Shown piece after piece: positions 15,356 through 15,947 of a stretch of DNA of 15,947 nucleotides. The notes under the pieces were generated by a model that saw only the letters and a program-made list of their open reading frames with translations, ran no database searches and had not been told where the DNA came from. Within the stretch, counting starts at the first letter, position 1. Each line of letters opens with the position of its first letter. Origin of the DNA: an uncultured Collinsella sp. (GTDB taxonomy: Bacteria > Actinomycetota > Coriobacteriia > Coriobacteriales > Coriobacteriaceae); contig CABVDE010000043.1 in assembly GCA_902496945.1 (NCBI GenBank), positions 1 to 15,947 on the forward strand, given 5' to 3'. Both the position numbers and the translations under genes were made by a program.

Positions 15356-15363
15356 GAAAATCC

Positions 15364-15439
15364 TGGTGGGCCCTCCGGGATTCGAACCCAGAACCCAGGG
15401 ATTATGAGTCCCCTGCGCTAACCGTTGCGCCAAGAGCCC
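15364..15439 (-). tRNA. tRNA with anticodon CAU (elongator Met or Ile2)
   Basis: 76-nt cloverleaf with encoded CCA. Acceptor stem GGGCTCT/AGGGCCC (one G-U), D-stem GCGC/GCGC, and anticodon stem GGGGA/TCCCT around loop CTCATAA give anticodon CAU; the T-arm is CTGGGTTCGAATCCCGG. It is not an initiator: the three G-C pairs before the anticodon loop and the C1-A72 mismatch type are absent. Elongator Met and lysidine-modified Ile2 share this anticodon, and I cannot separate them by eye. Confidence 0.93.
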
Positions 15440-15502
15440 TTATAAGTGATGAACACACACAGCCTTAGTAAAGACAATCTAGACAGTTCGCCACGACGAA
15501 AA

Positions 15503-15531
15503 ATACTACCATGCGATGGATGCTCATTCAA
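15503..15531 (-). promoter_or_regulatory. Possible promoter of the CAU tRNA
   Basis: TTGAAT (15526-15531) and TAGTAT (15503-15508) on the minus strand, 17 nt apart, each matching 4 of 6 consensus bases. The start would lie about 57 nt before the tRNA. Moderate match only; no better pair was seen in 15440-15576. Confidence 0.35.
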
Positions 15532-15581
15532 CGCACGATCTTTCTCGTTGCCGTCAAACGAAGTAGAATTTGACTGATATG

Positions 15582-15609
15582 AAAAAAGGCCCCAACTTGC
15601 GTTGGAGCC
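15582..15609 (-). terminator. Rho-independent terminator after tRNA-Ala copy 2
   Basis: Same 9-bp stem, GCAA loop and six U as the copy-1 terminator. It separates tRNA-Ala copy 2 from the CAU tRNA transcription unit. Confidence 0.9.
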
Positions 15610-15625
15610 TCATTCAATGCTCGGG

Positions 15626-15698
15626 TGGAGACGAGGGGGATCGAACCCCTGACCTCTTGACTGCCAGTCAAGCGCTCTCCCAGCTGAGCTACGCCCCC
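15626..15698 (-). tRNA. tRNA-Ala (anticodon GGC), copy 2
   Basis: Base-for-base identical to the tRNA at 14803-14875, with the same flanks. Two intact copies imply either a real gene-dose increase for the GGC alanine tRNA or a duplicated contig end. Confidence 0.96.
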
Positions 15699-15710
15699 GT
15701 GCGAAGAAGT

Positions 15711-15739
15711 ACTATACGGGAACTCCCCCGCCGATGCAA
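15711..15739 (-). promoter_or_regulatory. Sigma-70-type promoter of tRNA-Ala copy 2
   Basis: TTGCAT (15734-15739), 17 nt, TATAGT (15711-15716) on the minus strand; identical to the copy-1 promoter, so both tRNA copies should be expressed independently. Confidence 0.8.
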
Positions 15740-15947
15740 GGACAATTTCGGAAAAACTTTCCGCGGCGCGAGCGCGGATGCCGGGCGCACTCAAGAACGA
15801 GGGGCGCGCGATGCCCGACCCGGCCCGCGTGGCGTGGCCCGCGGGCGGCGGCAACGCCGCCGCCCTCCTTCCCGGCCCCTTTCGGCCGCCGCCGCGGACC
15901 GCCCGCCACGAAACCGGCCCGTCTACTACGTTTGGCCGGCATCCCCC

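Larger units (their letters stand above)
14876..15363. other. Non-coding spacer between tRNA-Ala copy 1 and the CAU tRNA
   Basis: No supportable protein gene in 488 bp. It holds, left to right: the tRNA-Ala promoter, a GC-rich stretch with a perfect 10-bp hairpin, the palindromic element with its central terminator, about 75 bp with nothing recognisable (15244-15319), and the terminator of the CAU tRNA. The open frames across it, on either strand, are translations of tRNA sequence. Confidence 0.8.
15577..15947. repeat. Direct repeat copy 2, running off the window
   Basis: Second copy of 14754-15124 with the same terminator, tRNA, promoter, GC hairpin and the first 46 bp of the palindrome arm (15902-15947). 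The window ends inside it, so its full length is unknown. Confidence 0.95.

Noticed and set aside
14672..15433. Minus-strand 253-aa open frame crossing both tRNA genes
   Set aside because: It translates tRNA and palindrome sequence; the segment GVAQLGERLTGSQEVRGSIP is the known spurious product of reading a tRNA-Ala gene. The same applies to 15528-15854.

Overview
The window looks like chromosomal DNA from a high-GC, Gram-positive anaerobe. The order scpA-scpB-rluB-cmk-plsC-ispH-(PDZ/radical SAM)-der-plsY-gpsA is a block I associate with Clostridia and the Coriobacteriia. The high GC content and strong GGAGG-type ribosome sites fit the Coriobacteriia (Collinsella-like); this assignment is inference from gene order and composition, not from a database search. 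Every gene I can support lies on the minus strand, so transcription runs from right (about 15.9 kb) to left (1).

Right end (14754-15947): a tRNA and repeat region with no protein gene. It holds two copies of tRNA-Ala(GGC), each with its own promoter and terminator, inside a direct repeat of at least 371 bp that runs off the window edge. Between them lie a tRNA with anticodon CAU (elongator Met or Ile2) with its terminator, and a 165-bp palindromic element: 53-bp imperfect inverted arms around a bidirectional terminator.

Coding block (1-14727): 16 co-directional genes, with gaps of 84 bp or less, several stop/start overlaps and no internal terminator that I can see. In transcription order they are an ABC-F ATPase, a 98-aa membrane protein with a GTG start, an M50 membrane metalloprotease, ScpA and ScpB, an RsuA/RluB pseudouridine synthase, CMP kinase, PlsC, IspH, a PDZ/radical SAM/DUF512 protein, Der, PlsY, GpsA, ribulose-phosphate 3-epimerase, a cysteine desulfurase, and a Nif3-like protein cut by the left edge.

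Together the genes serve core cell growth. GpsA makes glycerol-3-phosphate, and PlsY and PlsC acylate it to phosphatidic acid. Cmk feeds the CTP/dCTP pools. ScpAB works with SMC in chromosome segregation. Der, RluB and the ABC-F protein act on ribosomes. IspH finishes isoprenoid precursor synthesis and needs a 4Fe-4S cluster, as does the radical SAM protein; the cysteine desulfurase can supply the sulfur. I found no defence system, CRISPR array, phage or transposase gene. The most unusual material is the duplicated tRNA/repeat region at the right end.
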